In this document: positions 53,235 to 62,686 of the stretch, one piece after another
Layout: every line of letters begins with the position of its first letter
Position numbering within the stretch: position 1 is the first letter of the stretch
NCBI GenBank assembly: GCA_964593725.1
Contig: CAZQJS010000012.1
Location: 9,006-73,005, forward strand
Direction: 5' to 3'
DNA: 64,000 bases
Origin: JAIOSM01 sp964593725
GTDB lineage: Bacteria; Desulfobacterota; Desulfobacteria; Desulfobacterales; Desulfobacteraceae
The notes under the pieces: model-generated
What the model saw: only the letters and a program-made list of their open reading frames with translations
What the model was told of the DNA's origin: nothing
The model's database searches: none
Made by a program: the position numbers and the translations under genes

Positions 53235-54620
53235 TTGGATAAATTTCTTACCAGTGACCTTGATAAAAAGTATTTAACCTATATATATAAAAATGCTGAT
53301 CTCAAAAAGGTTGAAAAGGGCGATATGATTATCTGTGAAGGTGATACAGATGAAGTGATTTTCATTATATTAAAGGGAGTAGTGGAGGTCACAAAAACAA
53401 TGCAGGGTATAAAAAGGGAAACCCTTGCCACTCTGACCAGCGGCGATCTTTTCGGTGAGATATCATTTTTAAGCATGATACCGAGGACAGCCTCTGTTAC
53501 AGCCCTTGCCCGGACAACCCTGATTGTTGTAGACAAAAGTACTTTTGATGGGTTTAATAAAGAGACACAGCTTCTGTTTTACAGATATATCAGTTCCATC
53601 TCCCTTAACAGAAAGAGCAGAACCGGGGCTGCTGAAAAAAAGTATGAATATAAGAATAAACAGTTCATTGCAAGATCGTTTCTCTCCTTTAAGAAAAAAG
53701 CAAAGGATTTTCAAAATTCCAGGATCATTGGGGAGATAATCGGTAAAATTCCAAGGCTTCCTGTTTTTGCACTTTCTTTATCCACAAAACTGTTTGAAGG
53801 CAATATCTCACCCAATGAAGTGGCAGATGAAGTAAAAAAGGATCCACCCCTTGTTGGTGCAATTTTAAAAACTATTAATTCAAGCAGTTACTCCCTTGAT
53901 ACCCGGATATCTGACCTTAACCATGCCATAATGCTTCTTGGTTACAACGAAGTCTCCAGAATAGTGATTGCAGAGGGTGTTAAAAGGACAATGCCCGACA
54001 CTTCAGAGTTTAAAGCAATGTATGACAGTTCACTTATAATTTCTCACATTGCATCAATCCTGGCAACAAAACTCAGGGTCGGGAAGGCATCTGAGATCTC
54101 AACAATAGCTCTCTTACATGAGTTCGGGCAGCTTGTAACCCTTCTTTTGAAAAGGAATAATAAGAGGATGGGGGCTTTGTTTGATCTGGTTGACACATCC
54201 CAGATGGGTAAACTGCTTCTGAAAAGCTGGAAACTTCCGGAAAATATCTGGAGAACCATTGAATATCAATCATATCCAAACTATTCCCTGCCCGGTGAAA
54301 TACCTGAAACCGTGAGGGTGAATGTAATTATTCTCTATCTTTCAAAACTTTGCCATGAATATTTAAAGGGTTATAAAGAAGATGATCTTCCCATGCTGTT
54401 TTACTATGAACATCTCTCTTCCATAAATCTTGAAATCCAGCCTTTGTCCGAGTTTGTGGATAGAATAATGATCCCTTTCATAGATCAGAGGAAAAACACT
54501 TTACCAACCATTCTCCACGGGATTTTAAGCTCATATAGAATTGCAAAGGATAATTTAAAACATGGCAATGATACAAATATTACCCTGCCTGATATTAATC
54601 ATGGATATATTAAAGTTTAA
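53235..54620 (+). CDS. Cyclic-nucleotide-binding and HDOD domain regulator
   Basis: The start is a TTG with a strong AAGGAGG site 7-8 nt upstream. The 461-residue protein has an N-terminal cNMP-binding domain (about 10-125; GDLFGEISFLSMIPRTASVTA is the phosphate-binding cassette) and an HDOD domain (about 175-370; IPRLPVFALSLSTKLFEGNIS, ILKTINSSSYSL, IALLHEFGQLV). HDOD proteins are signalling hubs without the HD nuclease residues. It is transcribed alone and may respond to cAMP, c-di-GMP or another nucleotide; the ligand is unknown. Confidence 0.88.
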   Translation: MDKFLTSDLDKKYLTYIYKNADLKKVEKGDMIICEGDTDEVIFIILKGVVEVTKTMQGIKRETLATLTSGDLFGEISFLSMIPRTASVTALARTTLIVVDKSTFDGFNKETQLLFYRYISSISLNRKSRTGAAEKKYEYKNKQFIARSFLSFKKKAKDFQNSRIIGEIIGKIPRLPVFALSLSTKLFEGNISPNEVADEVKKDPPLVGAILKTINSSSYSLDTRISDLNHAIMLLGYNEVSRIVIAEGVKRTMPDTSEFKAMYDSSLIISHIASILATKLRVGKASEISTIALLHEFGQLVTLLLKRNNKRMGALFDLVDTSQMGKLLLKSWKLPENIWRTIEYQSYPNYSLPGEIPETVRVNVIILYLSKLCHEYLKGYKEDDLPMLFYYEHLSSINLEIQPLSEFVDRIMIPFIDQRKNTLPTILHGILSSYRIAKDNLKHGNDTNITLPDINHGYIKV

Positions 54621-54697
54621 ATTGACATATTGATGGGAAATATGGAATAAAGAGAAGGCTTAATCAGGCATTATGAACAGAATACCAGGAGATTGAA

Positions 54698-54979
54698 ATG
54701 AATATCAGCATTACAATGGAACAGATAATTGTCTGGCTTATTATTGGCGGTTTAGCAGGGTTTATAGTGGGACTTGTTCTTAAGGGAAGGAAAAAAGGTT
54801 TTGGCTTTTTCACCAATTTACTGATAGGCCTGGTCGGTGCAGTGATTGGTGGTTTTGTCTTTGATGTGTTCAATATACATTTAGGCCTGGGCAGGATTGT
54901 GCTGAGTTATGATGATTTGATAGCAGCAATTGCCGGGGCATTTCTTCTGCTTGTTGTTCTGGCAGTTATCAGACGGTGA
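54698..54979 (+). CDS. GlsB/YeaQ/YmgE-like small membrane protein
   Basis: The 93-residue protein has three predicted membrane helices. It matches the transglycosylase-associated (GlsB/YeaQ/YmgE) family: IVWLIIGGLAGFIVGLVLKG at the start, a GLVGAVIGGFVFDVF helix in the middle, and a Leu/Val-rich final helix (IAGAFLLLVVLAVIRR). These are stress-linked membrane proteins of unknown mechanism. An AGGAGAT site lies before the ATG at 54698. The middle loop (FNIHLGLGRIVLSYDD) is slightly longer than in short members. Confidence 0.87.
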   Translation: MNISITMEQIIVWLIIGGLAGFIVGLVLKGRKKGFGFFTNLLIGLVGAVIGGFVFDVFNIHLGLGRIVLSYDDLIAAIAGAFLLLVVLAVIRR

Positions 54980-54989
54980 ATAAATAGAA

Positions 54990-55027
54990 CAAAGATTAAT
55001 TATAATTTTTATCATTATTGATCTTTG
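54990..55027. terminator. Weak inverted repeat between convergent genes, possible terminator
   Basis: CAAAGATTAAT (54990-55000) and ATTGATCTTTG (55017-55027) form an 11-bp stem with one mismatch. It overlaps the end of the comM-like gene. It is AT-rich and has no strong T run, so the call is weak. Confidence 0.35.
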
Positions 55028-56577
55028 CCATGGTCAATACTTCTATATTGAATGGCTTCTGCCAGGTGTATAAGCTCAATGTCAGATTTGCTGTCAAGAT
55101 CTGCAATGGTTCGGCTCAGTTTTTTAATCCTTCCATAGGCTCTTGCTGAAAGGCCGAAGTTTTCAACAGCCTTTTTTAAAAGTGCTTCTGAATCATCATT
55201 AAGATGGCAATATCTCTTTATCTGGCCTGCATTCATGTCTGCATTGCAGAAGAGATTTTCGTCTTTTAAACGCTGGTTCTGTATTTTACGTGCTGCTTCA
55301 ACCCTGGCCCTTATGTCAATGGATGATTCCGGCATGTTAAGGGAGTCTGACCTGCCTGCAAGCTCTTCATAGGGAACAGGCGGGACTTCTATCTGTATAT
55401 CAATCCTGTCAAGAAGAGGCCCTGAAATTTTTGATCTGTACCTCTGGATCTGTGCCATGGTGCAAATGCATCTTCCGTCCGGGTCGTTTGAATAGCCGCA
55501 GGGACACGGGTTCATGGCAGCTACAAGCATGAATTTCGAAGGAAAGGTTGTTCTGGTGCCAGCCCTTGAGATGGTGATAAAACCATTTTCCAGGGGCTGC
55601 CTCAGGACATTAAGGACATTTTTTTTAAATTCCGGCAGTTCATCTAAAAAAAGAACTCCATTATGGGCAAGGCTTGCTTCCCCTGGTTCAGGGCGCGGGC
55701 CGCCGCCTGCAAGGCCTGCATCGGAAATGGTGTGGTGGGGAGATCTGAACGGCCTTTGTATTACAATGGGGTTGTTATCATCAATTATTCCTGCAATGGA
55801 GTGGATACGGGTTGTTTCCAGGGCTTCATCAAAGCTTAGAGGTGGCAGTATGGTGACAAGGCGGCTTGCAAGCATGCTCTTGCCAGACCCGGGAGGGCCT
55901 GTCATGAGAATATTATGGCCGCCTGCAGCAGCTATTTCCAGGGCACGCTTTGCATGGTGCTGGCCTTGAACATCAGAGTAATCCATTATCCCATTGCCCT
56001 TACCATGTCTGGTCCCGGGCTGGTCAAATTCATACAGATATCTGTTTTTTGCAGGTTTAATGTTTTTTAATCCTGAGAAAAAATCCACAACTTCACAAAG
56101 ATGGTTGATGCCTATTATATCAATACCTTCAACCATGGCACCTTCATCTGCATTGGGCAATGGAACGATTACTCCTTTAAATTTGTTTTCTTTTGCTGCA
56201 AGCGCAATGGAGAGCACTCCTTTGACAGGTTTGACCCGTCCGTCAAGGCTGAGTTCCCCTGTGATCAGATAATCATTTAAAGTTTTTCCGGGGATAATGT
56301 CTGAAGCAGAAAGAATACCCATGGCAAGGGGAAGGTCAAGGCCTGTGCTCACTTTTTTTATATCAGCAGGAGCAAGGTTGACAGTAACCCTGTCAGTGGG
56401 AAAGGAATATCCTGAATTTTTTATTGCTGTCCTGACCCGTTCCTTACTCTCCTTTACCGATGTTTCTGCAAGTCCGACAATGTTAAAGGCAGGAAGTCCG
56501 AATGCAATATCCACCTCTACTTCAATTATGTATGCATTGATTCCGGTAAGTCCGCAACTGTTGATTTTTGCAAGCAA
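55015..56577 (-). CDS. comM: YifB/ComM-like Mg-chelatase-type AAA+ ATPase
   Basis: The 520-residue protein starts at a TTG (56575-56577) with AGGA 8 nt upstream, reading LAKINSCGLTGINAYIIEVE. It has an N-terminal Lon-like (ChlI) domain, Walker A GPPGSGKSML, Walker B VLFLDELPEF, sensor and arginine-finger segments (SRAGTRTTFPSKFMLVAAMNPCPCG) and a C-terminal ATPase-associated lid. In naturally transformable bacteria, ComM is a branch-migration helicase acting during recombination. The name is by family; related YifB proteins are widespread. It is divergent from lpxC and convergent with the small membrane gene. Confidence 0.92.
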   Translation of the reverse strand: MLAKINSCGLTGINAYIIEVEVDIAFGLPAFNIVGLAETSVKESKERVRTAIKNSGYSFPTDRVTVNLAPADIKKVSTGLDLPLAMGILSASDIIPGKTLNDYLITGELSLDGRVKPVKGVLSIALAAKENKFKGVIVPLPNADEGAMVEGIDIIGINHLCEVVDFFSGLKNIKPAKNRYLYEFDQPGTRHGKGNGIMDYSDVQGQHHAKRALEIAAAGGHNILMTGPPGSGKSMLASRLVTILPPLSFDEALETTRIHSIAGIIDDNNPIVIQRPFRSPHHTISDAGLAGGGPRPEPGEASLAHNGVLFLDELPEFKKNVLNVLRQPLENGFITISRAGTRTTFPSKFMLVAAMNPCPCGYSNDPDGRCICTMAQIQRYRSKISGPLLDRIDIQIEVPPVPYEELAGRSDSLNMPESSIDIRARVEAARKIQNQRLKDENLFCNADMNAGQIKRYCHLNDDSEALLKKAVENFGLSARAYGRIKKLSRTIADLDSKSDIELIHLAEAIQYRSIDHGKDQ

Positions 56578-56675
56578 GGTTAAGTTCCTTTTAAAGAAAT
56601 CTTTTTTACTTTGATTTCATCATAAAAATCAGCTATATAAATGTCGATATATATATTATTGATAAAAGAAATACA

Positions 56676-57593
56676 ATGGTAGTTGAAACAGGGAGTGAAA
56701 AAATTACAATTACTAATACTAAAGCGGGCTATCATCTTCAGAAAACCCTTGCAGATGAAGTGGAATACCACGGGATAGGAGTCCATTCGGGAAAAGAGAT
56801 TGTTGTAACAGTTAAACCTGCCAAGGTTAATAACGGAATTATCTTCAGGAGAACAGACCTGCCTGGGACCCTGGATATACGTGCACTGTTCAAGCTTGTG
56901 GTTGATACTTCCCTTGCAACGGTCATTGGGAACAACGGAGCAATTGTCTCCACCATTGAGCATCTTATGGCAGCTTTTGCAGGCCTGGGTATTGATAATG
57001 CCCTTGTGGAGATCAATGATTATGAAGTGCCGGTAATGGACGGCAGTGCCAAGGAGTTTGCAGCAGGTTTTCTTAAAACAGGAATAAAGGAACAGTCTGC
57101 CCCTAAACAGTTTTTTGTGGTAAAGGATACCATTAAAATATCCCAGGGTGATAAGTATGTGGCTGTATATCCGGAAAAGAGCCGGAAAATTACCTGTATT
57201 GTTGATTTTGACCATCCCTTGATTGGTAAACAGGAATATGTGTTTGATCCTGATGTGGATGATTTTAAGGAACAGATAAGTTGTGCCAGAACATTCGGGT
57301 TCATAAGGGATATTGAGTATTTAAAAAAATTCAGCCTGGGCAGGGGTGGTTCCCTTGATAATGCAATCATTATTGATAAGGATAAAATTTTAAATGAGGA
57401 TGGCCTCAGGTATAAAGATGAATTTGTAAGGCATAAGTTACTGGACAGTCTTGGTGATTTTTCCCTGCTGGGTATGCCCATCATGGGCCATATTAAAACA
57501 TACAAGTCAGGCCATGCATTAAATCATTTATTTGTTAAAAAGTTCCTTGAACAGAGTGACAAGTGGGAAACTTCCTCTGTAAAGCAGGATTGA
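56676..57593 (+). CDS. lpxC: UDP-3-O-acyl-N-acetylglucosamine deacetylase
   Basis: The 305-residue zinc enzyme carries out the committed step of lipid A synthesis. It is full length: HGIGVHSGKEIVVTVKPA (about 31-48), the zinc His in TIEHLMAAFAGLGIDNA, RTFGFIRDIEYLKK, the zinc ligands His and Asp in RHKLLDSLGDFSLLG and the catalytic His in SGHALNHLFVKK. It shows that the organism makes lipopolysaccharide. It begins a same-strand run through DUF4390, ntrYX-like, rsmD and coaD genes, with a 32-bp gap to the next gene. Confidence 0.97.
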   Translation: MVVETGSEKITITNTKAGYHLQKTLADEVEYHGIGVHSGKEIVVTVKPAKVNNGIIFRRTDLPGTLDIRALFKLVVDTSLATVIGNNGAIVSTIEHLMAAFAGLGIDNALVEINDYEVPVMDGSAKEFAAGFLKTGIKEQSAPKQFFVVKDTIKISQGDKYVAVYPEKSRKITCIVDFDHPLIGKQEYVFDPDVDDFKEQISCARTFGFIRDIEYLKKFSLGRGGSLDNAIIIDKDKILNEDGLRYKDEFVRHKLLDSLGDFSLLGMPIMGHIKTYKSGHALNHLFVKKFLEQSDKWETSSVKQD

Positions 57594-57625
57594 AAAGTGA
57601 AAAAACAGTTTAGGATGTAAAGATT

Positions 57626-58189
57626 TTGATTGGAAAAAAGATTTTACTTTTTCTGTTTACCCAGGTTTTTATTTTAAGCACCACCCTGTATGCAGCTCCG
57701 GCTGCCATGGTTTCGGATGTACAGCTGACAAATACCAGAGATGATTTAATAGTCTACTTTAAAATTAAGAATGCATTTACAGATAAAATAAGTGAGGCTG
57801 TTCTAAAGGGTGTACCAGCATCATTTTCATTCCACGTAACTCTGGACAGGGTTGGCAGGAAGTTTTTCAAAACAGAGATATCTGATTATAAGATTAAAGC
57901 TACCTTGAAATATAATGCCCTTAAAAAAAAATTTATTGTTTCAAGGGGTTGGAAAAATGAAAAACCATTTATAACCGATTCCTTTGAAGAGGCAAAAAAG
58001 GTTATGACACAGATCGACAACCTGGCAGTTGCAAGACTTTCAAACCTTGTAAAAGGGGAAAAATACGAACTTAATCTGAAAGCTGAGCTGGATAAAGTCA
58101 CACTTCCTTTATACCTTCACTATATCTTCTTTTTCGTATCTTTCTGGGATTTTGAAACCGACTGGCATGTAATAAAGTTCACCTATTGA
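57626..58189 (+). CDS. Exported DUF4390-like protein
   Basis: The 187-residue protein starts at a TTG (57626-57628) and has a signal peptide ending near LYAAPAAM. The mature part is beta-rich (MVSDVQLTNTRDDLIVYFKI, PASFSFHVTLDRVG) and ends in a hydrophobic, aromatic segment (LYLHYIFFFVSFWDFETDWH). This matches the DUF4390 pattern, proteins of unknown role that usually precede ntrY-like kinases. Here the stop overlaps the TTG start of the kinase, so the pair is translationally coupled. It may be the periplasmic partner of the kinase. Confidence 0.72.
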   Translation: MIGKKILLFLFTQVFILSTTLYAAPAAMVSDVQLTNTRDDLIVYFKIKNAFTDKISEAVLKGVPASFSFHVTLDRVGRKFFKTEISDYKIKATLKYNALKKKFIVSRGWKNEKPFITDSFEEAKKVMTQIDNLAVARLSNLVKGEKYELNLKAELDKVTLPLYLHYIFFFVSFWDFETDWHVIKFTY

Positions 58190-60402
58190 AAAAAGACAGG
58201 ATGGATAAAAAAATACCTGGAAAACAGGGGATAAAAAAAGAGGGGCTCCTTATTGTCGTAATTGTTCTGGCGGTTGCGGCCCTCACCTTTATTGAAATCA
58301 GGATCACAGATTTTGGATCTGACATCCCCATATCCAACACAATATTAATGTTTATCCTGATTAATATTAATCTGCTGTTACTCTTAACGCTTCTTCTGCT
58401 GGTTTTCCGTAACCTTGCAAAACTGTATTATGAAAAGAAAAGCAAAATTTTAGGAACAAAGTTAAAGACCAGGCTGACCATAGCTTTTATTACACTTTCC
58501 CTTCTGCCGACAATTGTGCTGTTCTTTTTCTCCATCCATTTTATTTCAGCAAGTATTGCCTTCTGGTTTAATGTTCCTGTGGAAAAAACTTTGAACAGCT
58601 CTCTGTCTGTGGGTCAGAAACTCTATGAGTTTGTGGAGGAGAAAAATCTCTTTTTTGCAGAACGGGCAGCATACCAGATCGATTCCAGAAAACTTTTAAA
58701 AAAAGAGAACAGAAAGCAGCTGGCACGTTATGTTCAGATTGTCCAAAGGGCCTTTGACCGTGATTCCATAGAAATATATACCCCGGGAGCAAAGCGGATC
58801 ACCTTTTCCCTTGAGAACAAGCTTGCACAGTATTATCTGGAGGTGCTCACAAGTGATGAACTCACCACCATAGGCAGGGGGAAAAACGCAAAAACAATTA
58901 CCCAGGATACAAACATAGGCGAATTTATTAAAACAATATCTACCATACCTTTTAATGTTGATGCAAAGGATGCCAAGGCCTTTATTGTTATATCCACATT
59001 GGCGCCCCTGGGCCTTTCTTCGGATTTAATCTCCATTGCAACGGGATTTGAGGAGTATCAGCAGCTTAAAATGGCTAAAAAACCTGTCCAGATAACAAAT
59101 TATATAGCCCTTTCAATTGTTGCTCTTCTGGTTGTGTTCTGCGCCATATGGTTTGGTTTTCACATTGCAGAGTCCATAACAACACCCATAAGCAAGTTTG
59201 CCGAGGGAACACTTAAAGTTACCCAGGGCGACCTTGATTACACAATAGATTTTGAAACCGATGATGAAATCGGCACTCTTATAACCTCCTTTAATAAAAT
59301 GACAAAGGAGCTTGCCCTTGGAAGGGAAAAGCTTGCAAAGTCTGAAAAGCTTATGATCCTCCAGAACACCGAACTTGAAAAGAGCCGGCGGTATATGGAG
59401 ATTGTTCTTGAGAATGTTTCAACAGGAGTCTTAACCCTTGATAACAGCGGTCAAATAACAACAATTAATAAGGCTGCCGAGACCATGCTCTCTTTAAAAA
59501 GTGAGGCTGTTTTGTATAGACACTGGAAGGAGTTGTTAAAGGGAGATTATTTTGATACAGCCCAGAAGGTATTGCGCGAGATTAATCCTTCCTCTGACAA
59601 GGCAGTATTTCCTCTGTCAGTTGCCATAGACGGCATACCAAGGTATTTTTCAATCCATTATAACAGCCTTAAGGATGATACTGACCAGAATATTGGTGCG
59701 GTAATGGTGTTTGACGATTTAACCGAACTTGAAAAGGCTCAGCGTGTGGCAGCGTGGCGGGAGGTTGCACGGAGAATTGCCCATGAAGTTAAAAACCCCT
59801 TAACACCCATTAATCTTTCTGCCCAGCGCCTAAAACGGAAATACGCGGATAAAATCAATGAAGATATTTTTGACACCTGTACCAATACAATAATCGTCCA
59901 GGTGGAGCATATCAGAAATCTTGTCAATCAGTTTTCAACCTTTGCAAAATTCCCGGAGGTTAATCTTAAATTGTGCAGTATTGAGGAGATAGTAACCGAG
60001 ACAATTGCGCTTTATAAGGAAGGACTTGAAAACATTGAAATAAAGACTGATTTTGGGGAGAATATACCAGAATTGAACCTTGATCCCCAGCACATGAAAC
60101 AGGCCTTTATCAATCTGTTTGACAATGCGGTTTCAGCTGTGAATAAGAAGGGTACAATCACGGCAGCCATATCCTTTGATGAAATTTTACAAATTGTCAC
60201 CGTGGAGATAGCAGATGATGGAAAGGGAATATCGGACAGAGAAAAAATCAGATTGTTTGAACCGTATTTTTCAACTAAAACATCGGGCATGGGACTTGGT
60301 CTTGCAATTGTGAACTCCATTATTACAGACCACCATGGATCAATAAGAGTACAGGATAATAAACCCATGGGAGCAAAGTTTGTTATTGAGCTTCCAGTTT
60401 AA
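58186..60402 (+). CDS. NtrY-like membrane sensor histidine kinase
   Basis: The 738-residue kinase has four membrane segments in two pairs: about 22-42 and 53-74, then 90-115 and, after a periplasmic loop, about 303-328. A HAMP domain (ITTPISKFAEGTLKVTQGD), a PAS domain (about 400-510) and HisKA with H in RRIAHEVKNPLTPINLSAQR follow. The HATPase (FDNAVSAVNKKGT, DDGKGISDREK, GMGLGLAIVNSI) is complete. This is the NtrY layout. The start is a TTG (58186) overlapping the previous stop; an ATG at 58201 is possible. The NtrX-like regulator follows by 21 bp. Confidence 0.92.
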   Translation: MKKDRMDKKIPGKQGIKKEGLLIVVIVLAVAALTFIEIRITDFGSDIPISNTILMFILININLLLLLTLLLLVFRNLAKLYYEKKSKILGTKLKTRLTIAFITLSLLPTIVLFFFSIHFISASIAFWFNVPVEKTLNSSLSVGQKLYEFVEEKNLFFAERAAYQIDSRKLLKKENRKQLARYVQIVQRAFDRDSIEIYTPGAKRITFSLENKLAQYYLEVLTSDELTTIGRGKNAKTITQDTNIGEFIKTISTIPFNVDAKDAKAFIVISTLAPLGLSSDLISIATGFEEYQQLKMAKKPVQITNYIALSIVALLVVFCAIWFGFHIAESITTPISKFAEGTLKVTQGDLDYTIDFETDDEIGTLITSFNKMTKELALGREKLAKSEKLMILQNTELEKSRRYMEIVLENVSTGVLTLDNSGQITTINKAAETMLSLKSEAVLYRHWKELLKGDYFDTAQKVLREINPSSDKAVFPLSVAIDGIPRYFSIHYNSLKDDTDQNIGAVMVFDDLTELEKAQRVAAWREVARRIAHEVKNPLTPINLSAQRLKRKYADKINEDIFDTCTNTIIVQVEHIRNLVNQFSTFAKFPEVNLKLCSIEEIVTETIALYKEGLENIEIKTDFGENIPELNLDPQHMKQAFINLFDNAVSAVNKKGTITAAISFDEILQIVTVEIADDGKGISDREKIRLFEPYFSTKTSGMGLGLAIVNSIITDHHGSIRVQDNKPMGAKFVIELPV

Positions 60403-60423
60403 TTTTAAGAATCAGGAGAAAAA

Positions 60424-61596
60424 ATGTACCCAGCAGTATTAATTGTTGATGATGAAGAGATGATAATTGAATCCCTGGAAGGGATCCTTTCAGATGATGG
60501 TTTTGAGGTTCTCCATGCCTTTAACGGGTATGAAGCATTGAAAAAGATTGAGATGGAGTCACCGGATATTGTTCTTCTTGATATATGGATGCCTGGAATG
60601 GACGGCATTGAAACTTTAAAGGAGATAAAGAAAAATTACCCGACCCTGCCTGTGATTATGATAACAGGGCACGGCTCCATTGAGGCGGCAGTTGATGCAA
60701 CAAAGGCTGGTGCTTTTGACTTTCTTGAAAAACCACTCTCCATTGACAGGGTCATAGTAACCATAAACAATGCCCTGAATTTCAGGCGCCTTGAAGAAGA
60801 GAATAAATATTTAAGGAAAAAAACCATAGAAAAAAATTCACTTCTTGGGTCAAGCCCGGCTGTGAAAAAATTATACCAGGAAATTTCAGGAGCTGCACCC
60901 ACTGATGCCTCCATATTGATTACCGGGGAGAACGGCACAGGCAAAGAACTTGCTGCTAAAACCATCCATCAGTTAAGCCTCAGACCCGAAGGCCCCATTA
61001 TTATTGTGAACTGTGCAGCCATACCTGAAGAGAGTATTGACAGCGAACTTTTTGGCCATGAAAAAGGGGTTATGGGAGAAGATACAGCCAGGAACAAGGG
61101 TAAGTTTGAACTTGCATCAGGAGGCACCCTTTTTCTGGATGAAATAGGAGATATGAATCTTAAAACCCAGGCAAAGATATTGAGGGCCATAGAGTCAAAG
61201 ACGTTCCAGAGGCTTGGCGGCGGCCGCACCATACACATGGATGTCAGGATAATTGTATCCACAAACAAAGATCTTGAACAGGAGATAAAAAAGGGCAACT
61301 TCAGGGAAGATCTCTATTACAGGCTCAATGTCATACCCATCAAAGTCCCTGCATTAAGGGAACGAAAGGAAGATATATCTGATCTGGTCGATGCTTTTCT
61401 CAAGGCATCTGCAAACCAGACCACAGGAAATAAAAAACAGGTTACAGGTAAGGTGATTGATGCCTTTATCAAGTATGACTGGCCCGGCAATGTAAGGGAG
61501 CTTAAAAATTTAATTGAACGTCTCTCCATCATGGTCCAGGATGAATTGATTGATATTAAGGATATACCCCATCCCTATTTCCAGGGGAATGATTGA
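60424..61596 (+). CDS. NtrX-like response regulator without GAFTGA loop or DNA-binding domain
   Basis: The 390-residue protein has a normal receiver (acidic pair DDEE 9-12, phospho-acceptor in IVLLDIWMPGMDG, Lys in EKPLS) and an AAA+ domain with Walker A GENGTGKE and Walker B GTLFLDEIGD. The usual GAFTGA loop is replaced by GVMGED (about 214-219). The protein stops at IDIKDIPHPYFQGND just after the AAA+ lid, with no Fis-type helix-turn-helix. It probably cannot open sigma-54 promoters in the usual way and may act through protein contacts. The downstream rsmD start abuts, so no lost domain is hidden by a frameshift. Confidence 0.92.
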   Translation: MYPAVLIVDDEEMIIESLEGILSDDGFEVLHAFNGYEALKKIEMESPDIVLLDIWMPGMDGIETLKEIKKNYPTLPVIMITGHGSIEAAVDATKAGAFDFLEKPLSIDRVIVTINNALNFRRLEEENKYLRKKTIEKNSLLGSSPAVKKLYQEISGAAPTDASILITGENGTGKELAAKTIHQLSLRPEGPIIIVNCAAIPEESIDSELFGHEKGVMGEDTARNKGKFELASGGTLFLDEIGDMNLKTQAKILRAIESKTFQRLGGGRTIHMDVRIIVSTNKDLEQEIKKGNFREDLYYRLNVIPIKVPALRERKEDISDLVDAFLKASANQTTGNKKQVTGKVIDAFIKYDWPGNVRELKNLIERLSIMVQDELIDIKDIPHPYFQGND

Positions 61597-61601
61597 ATAA
61601 A

Positions 61602-62156
61602 ATGAGGATAATTGCCGGAGAATTTAAAGGTAGAAACCTTGTTAACCTGAAGGGAAGGGCAATAAGACCGACTTCTGACAGGGTCAGGGAGGCATTGTTC
61701 AGTATTCTTGCACCCCGCATTGACAAGGCATCTGTGCTTGATCTCTTTGCAGGGACCGGTGCCCTTGGGATTGAGGCTTTGAGCAGGGGTGCTGCAGGAT
61801 CTGTGTTTGTTGATATATCAAAAAATTCCATTAAGATTATTGAAAAAAATATTGAACTCCTTGGTATTAGAGACAAAACTGAGGTTTTTTACCATGATGC
61901 CCATACAATATTATCTTCAAACAAGCTTTTTAAAAAAAAGTTTAATATGATATTTATAGACCCTCCATATAATAAAGGCTCTGTTTTTAGAATTCTTAAG
62001 AATATTGATTTATTAAAGATAATGGAGGATGATGCGGTTATTATTGCAGAACATTCCGCAAAAGAGGATTGTTCTCTGGCTGTTTCCGGGCTTGAACTTT
62101 ACGACAGCAGAGCCTGGGGAGACACAGGAATTTCTTTTTTTAAAAGGGTATTATAA
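61602..62156 (+). CDS. rsmD: 16S rRNA (guanine(966)-N(2))-methyltransferase RsmD
   Basis: The 184-residue enzyme methylates G966 of 16S rRNA using SAM. It has the family start MRIIAGEFKGRNLVNL, RPTSDRVREALFSIL, the SAM motif VLDLFAGTGALGIEALSRGA and the catalytic FIDPPYN. I choose the ATG at 61602 because of this N-terminus. A TTG at 61593 that overlaps the previous stop, with AGGGGA upstream, is an alternative (187 residues). coaD follows after 16 bp, the usual rsmD-coaD pair. Confidence 0.95.
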   Translation: MRIIAGEFKGRNLVNLKGRAIRPTSDRVREALFSILAPRIDKASVLDLFAGTGALGIEALSRGAAGSVFVDISKNSIKIIEKNIELLGIRDKTEVFYHDAHTILSSNKLFKKKFNMIFIDPPYNKGSVFRILKNIDLLKIMEDDAVIIAEHSAKEDCSLAVSGLELYDSRAWGDTGISFFKRVL

Positions 62157-62172
62157 GGAGAGCTGATTTATT

Positions 62173-62682
62173 ATGGAAAAAAAATTGAGAGTTGCAGTGT
62201 ATCCAGGATCGTTTGACCCCCTGACAAACGGACATATTGATATTATAGACCGGGGCCGGAAGATATTTGACAAGATAATTATTGCGGTTTTACACAATCC
62301 TTCAAAAAAAGCTCTTTTCCCTGTTGACCAGAGGGTTGACATGATAGAAGAAACCTTTAAGAACAGCCAGGATATTGAGGTTGACTCCTTTGATGGTCTT
62401 CTGGTTGAATATGCTGAAATGCGTGGTGCCATTGCTGTCCTGCGGGGTATGAGAGCTATTTCTGATTTTGAAAATGAGTTCCAGATGGCTTTAATGAACC
62501 GGAGGCTTTCAAGAAAGGTTCAGACAGTTTTTTTAATGACAGGATTAAGGTGGATTTTTACAAGCTCTTCAATCATTAAAGAGGCGGCACAGTTTGGCGG
62601 AGATATCACAGGCATGGTATCAAGCCCTGTAAAGATTAAGCTTGAAGAAAAATTCAGAAAATTCAAAGAGAGAAATATTTAA
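62173..62682 (+). CDS. coaD: Phosphopantetheine adenylyltransferase
   Basis: The 169-residue enzyme makes dephospho-CoA from 4'-phosphopantetheine and ATP, the penultimate step of CoA synthesis. The signatures are complete: AVYPGSFDPLTNGHIDIIDRG (about 8-28), RGMRAISDFENEFQMALMNR and the ISSS-type motif FTSSSIIKE. A strong AAGGAGAG site precedes the ATG. The next gene starts 4 bp after its stop. Confidence 0.97.
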   Translation: MEKKLRVAVYPGSFDPLTNGHIDIIDRGRKIFDKIIIAVLHNPSKKALFPVDQRVDMIEETFKNSQDIEVDSFDGLLVEYAEMRGAIAVLRGMRAISDFENEFQMALMNRRLSRKVQTVFLMTGLRWIFTSSSIIKEAAQFGGDITGMVSSPVKIKLEEKFRKFKERNI

Positions 62683-62686
62683 ATTA

